DNA from: a virus
Virus record (IMG/VR): IMGVR_UViG_3300044732_001099
Span: 1-64,000 of that record
Length of the DNA: 64,000 nt
Strand: one strand, 5' to 3'
In this document: piece after piece, positions 61,855 to 64,000 of the stretch
Layout of the letters: the number at the start of each line of letters is the position of its first letter
Numbering within the stretch: the first letter of the stretch is position 1
Notes under the pieces: model-generated
Told to the model about the DNA's origin: nothing
The model's input: the letters and a program-made list of their open reading frames with translations, nothing else
Databases searched by the model: none
Translations under genes and position numbers: made by a program

Positions 61855-63893
61855 TAGCTAATAACTTGATATTTATTTTTATCGTTTTTGTAAGCAAATG
61901 CTGTTTTGAAGTTAAGGCATTCTTTCACTTTCGTAAAGAACGAAACAAACATTGCCCTTCTTCTCTGCTCTGTATCACTAGACTTGATGATGCCTTTGAT
62001 ATCAAATGTCTGTAACATAGCATTTGCATTGACAAAGTTATGTTCATGCATTAAACTAGCAAGTTCTTTCATGTTGGCATTTAAATCAGTGCCATTCAGA
62101 GTTTCCTCTTTAGTTGCAGCGTTAAACATTTCAGCGCCTTTCTCCTGACAAAGTTTTATCATTGCAAGGCCTGCAAGCATACTATTAGAATCAGCATCAT
62201 CATCAATAGTGTTTAGTATCTGATTTACAAGATTCTTAACACGCATTCTCATAATAAACTCACTACCTTTGTATGGAATACCAATGTTCTTGCAGATGTA
62301 AGTAAGCAATGCTTCATCAGCTTCATCGATAGAATTGTAAATGCTTTTGCCTGTTTCATAGACATTAATGTAGCACATATCTGTGACAAACTTACGTCTG
62401 GCTTTAGCATCATCATCAATTTCTTCAGATCTTTCTGTTGCTTTCTCGGTCATATCTGCACGCTTTAACTCAATGTAGCCATACTCATTCTCGTATTCTT
62501 TCTCTAAATCTATGTTATTGTCTTTAAAGAACAGACTAAGAATATTTGGAGAATAGGATGACATTGTCATTAGATTTGCTTGTAAATATACAGTCATAGC
62601 ATAGCCGGCACCAGCTTTATCAACAAGGTCTGACCCATTAGCAATCTCTTCATCAAGCAAATGCTCAATACAAGCTTTCATTGTATTGTTAATGTGAATG
62701 CCTTTAAAGAAAGCACGCAATGCATATTCAAGTTCTGCTCCTTCTTGATTAAGTCGCTTCATCAATCTGAATACAACATCTTTTCTTGCTTGTTCTTTCA
62801 AGCTAGTAATCTTACGATTAACACGCTCAATAGCAGCATCTTGCTTTTTCTCTACATAGCTTTCTTCTGCTTTTACACTTTCAATCAAAGATGGCTTTAC
62901 AAAAAACTTGATACTGCCATCATAATCCCAGCAGGCAACTTCTTCAGGGTGAGTACCCATATCGCAATGTACATAACCCATAATGTCATATCTGTCAACA
63001 ACTTTAAGTTTGTTATCATCGATAAACTTTTCCCAGTATGCTTTTGATCTAGCTTTTGTTGCATCGCTATCAGATGTTCTAGGCCTATCAAACATACTAC
63101 CTACGTTGATGTACCATTTCTCTTCTTTGATATTTGGATGAACATTGCCATACAAATCAACAAAGCTTTCCTCTGGAACACTTTCAGATATTTCCGGCAT
63201 GCAATAGTTAGACAATCTCAATATTTCTCTGTCATCAAGAGCTTCACCTTCTGTGTGCAAATCGCGATCATAAATCTCATCAACAATCATTTTTTGTACA
63301 GCATCAGGCATATCACATAGTGCAGTAGCACCAGACTCATCAATAACTCCTTCAAAGCAGAGCTTGATAGCTTCTTTGTTCAATGCTGCTATCTTGCGAA
63401 GTGATGTTGCTCTATTTACAGAAATGCCAAGCTGACTAGCAATCTTTGGTAGTGTCACGCCTTTTACAGCAACAGCCTGTCTGATTGCATGGGCCAGTGT
63501 AATAAAGTGCTGCTCACTACGCAATACATTTTCAGTCAATGAATCGACAATGTTAATGCCATCCATAATATAAACTGGGATTTCTGCAGTAGCGTCAATC
63601 TCCTTACACAAATCTTCATAACGAGTAACAAATGTCATTGCTCTAGTATAGCCGGCACGAACAATATACTTACCTTTTACTTGCTCGCAGATGATTGGTT
63701 GCAGCAATAAAGAACCAGTCTTTTTGTAGGTTTCAACCATTGAACCATACATTTTATCAATAGCATCACCGTATGGAGTAGCATCGTTTACGTCATAATC
63801 TATGCCAGCAAACCTAGGATTAGGCACAGAAAAGTCAAGCAAATCTGGAGTTACTTTTAACATTTCGTTTTTAATTTTAATATTAGAAGACAT
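61854..63893 (-). CDS. ParB-like protein (ParB/Spo0J family)
   Basis: The first ~175 of 679 residues carry the ParB pattern: PNPRF near 25, YIVRAGYTRAM (77-86, the box with the conserved Arg), ENVLRSE (121-127, the ENxxR box) and a helix-turn-helix (VTLPKIASQLGISVNRATSLRKI, 146-168). A ParB protein binds DNA sites and, with CTP, spreads or switches. The remaining ~500 residues are long helical segments (many charged; EAFFKGIHINNTMKACIEHL-like) with no recognised domain, well beyond the 250-350 residues usual for ParB. It may be a phage regulator or partition factor. It starts ~60 bases after the terminator of the SSB-like gene. Confidence 0.75.
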   Translation of the reverse strand: MSSNIKIKNEMLKVTPDLLDFSVPNPRFAGIDYDVNDATPYGDAIDKMYGSMVETYKKTGSLLLQPIICEQVKGKYIVRAGYTRAMTFVTRYEDLCKEIDATAEIPVYIMDGINIVDSLTENVLRSEQHFITLAHAIRQAVAVKGVTLPKIASQLGISVNRATSLRKIAALNKEAIKLCFEGVIDESGATALCDMPDAVQKMIVDEIYDRDLHTEGEALDDREILRLSNYCMPEISESVPEESFVDLYGNVHPNIKEEKWYINVGSMFDRPRTSDSDATKARSKAYWEKFIDDNKLKVVDRYDIMGYVHCDMGTHPEEVACWDYDGSIKFFVKPSLIESVKAEESYVEKKQDAAIERVNRKITSLKEQARKDVVFRLMKRLNQEGAELEYALRAFFKGIHINNTMKACIEHLLDEEIANGSDLVDKAGAGYAMTVYLQANLMTMSSYSPNILSLFFKDNNIDLEKEYENEYGYIELKRADMTEKATERSEEIDDDAKARRKFVTDMCYINVYETGKSIYNSIDEADEALLTYICKNIGIPYKGSEFIMRMRVKNLVNQILNTIDDDADSNSMLAGLAMIKLCQEKGAEMFNAATKEETLNGTDLNANMKELASLMHEHNFVNANAMLQTFDIKGIIKSSDTEQRRRAMFVSFFTKVKECLNFKTAFAYKNDKNKYQVIS

Positions 63894-63903
63894 ATAAATG
63901 GTT

Positions 63904-63939
63904 TAAAAAGTAGCCTGCACACAGTTTCCTTGTGCAGGC
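63904..63939 (-). terminator. Rho-independent terminator
   Basis: A perfect 9-bp hairpin GCCTGCACA / TGTGCAGGC (63913-63939, 9-base loop) is followed on the minus strand by TACTTTTT. It lies just after the stop of the partial SSB-like gene and before the ParB-like gene, so it ends the upstream transcript and the ParB operon should have its own promoter or be read through. Confidence 0.75.
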
Positions 63940-63954
63940 GTAGTGAAATAATAT

Positions 63955-64000
63955 TTAGAACGGCAAATCTCCTACAGGCTGCTCATCTTGTGAGCAAATC
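63955..64000 (-). CDS. Probable single-stranded DNA-binding protein, C-terminal end only
   Basis: Only the last 14 residues lie in the window: ICSQDEQPVGDLPF followed by TAA. An acidic tail ending in (D)LPF is the hallmark of bacterial and phage SSB proteins (usual ending DIPF), where it recruits replication and repair partners. The rest of the gene is outside the window, so this rests on the tail alone. Confidence 0.55.
   Translation of the reverse strand, partial: ICSQDEQPVGDLPF

Noticed and set aside
1-64000. CRISPR arrays, insertion sequences, integrase or attachment sites
   Set aside because: No regularly spaced direct repeats, transposase motifs or recombinase motifs were found in reading the window.

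Overview
This window looks like part of a large tailed-phage genome of the crAss-like group (order Crassvirales), which infects Bacteroidota. The reasons are the gene order (portal, coat, ring/connector proteins, a ~1360-residue tail 'stabilization/muzzle' protein, large cargo proteins, then a virion RNA polymerase), the AT-rich sequence, tightly packed genes with one-base (TAATG) or ATGA overlaps, and a polymerase module with a DxDxD centre. The standard code is used: TAA, TAG and TGA all end real genes, for example TAG ends the coat gene. Fusion of the polymerase into a giant protein fits the epsilon/zeta-type crAss-like phages best, but this is inference. No terminase, integrase, DNA polymerase or CRISPR array is visible here.

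Layout. Positions 2-55885 are one long plus-strand block of virion genes. It begins inside the portal gene. Next come a putative scaffold, the major coat protein, an unknown protein, ring/connector proteins, a Cys-containing structural protein, a small membrane protein, three further connector-region proteins, a P22-gp4-like ring protein and the muzzle protein (2-14062). A run of five large cargo/ejection-type proteins follows (14066-29481). These carry HExxH metallopeptidase motifs, a zinc ribbon, Cys knuckles and a recurring NPYL(K/Q)A motif. One 22.5 kb gene (29484-51995) encodes a 7503-residue polyvalent protein. In order it carries a hydrophobic ejection-like region, an SF1-type helicase, a charged linker, a HEISH metallopeptidase motif, a crAss-type RNA polymerase with DQDVD, a HEFAH metallopeptidase motif and a C-terminal membrane segment. 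The block ends with two Cys-rich or helical tail-region proteins, a tail-collar fibre and an amidase endolysin.

Positions 55874-64000 are on the minus strand and converge on the endolysin gene. They hold small phage genes of unknown function, a spore-photoproduct-lyase-like radical SAM protein, a tRNA with an odd anticodon arm next to a probable structured RNA, a RadC/JAB protein, a ParB-like protein and the last residues of what looks like an SSB protein, closed by a rho-independent terminator.

How it may work together (inference): cargo proteins and the giant polymerase would be packaged in the virion and enter the cell with the DNA. The polymerase would transcribe the early minus-strand genes, the built-in helicase could help open DNA or strip proteins from it, and the metallopeptidase modules could process the polyproteins or attack host proteins.
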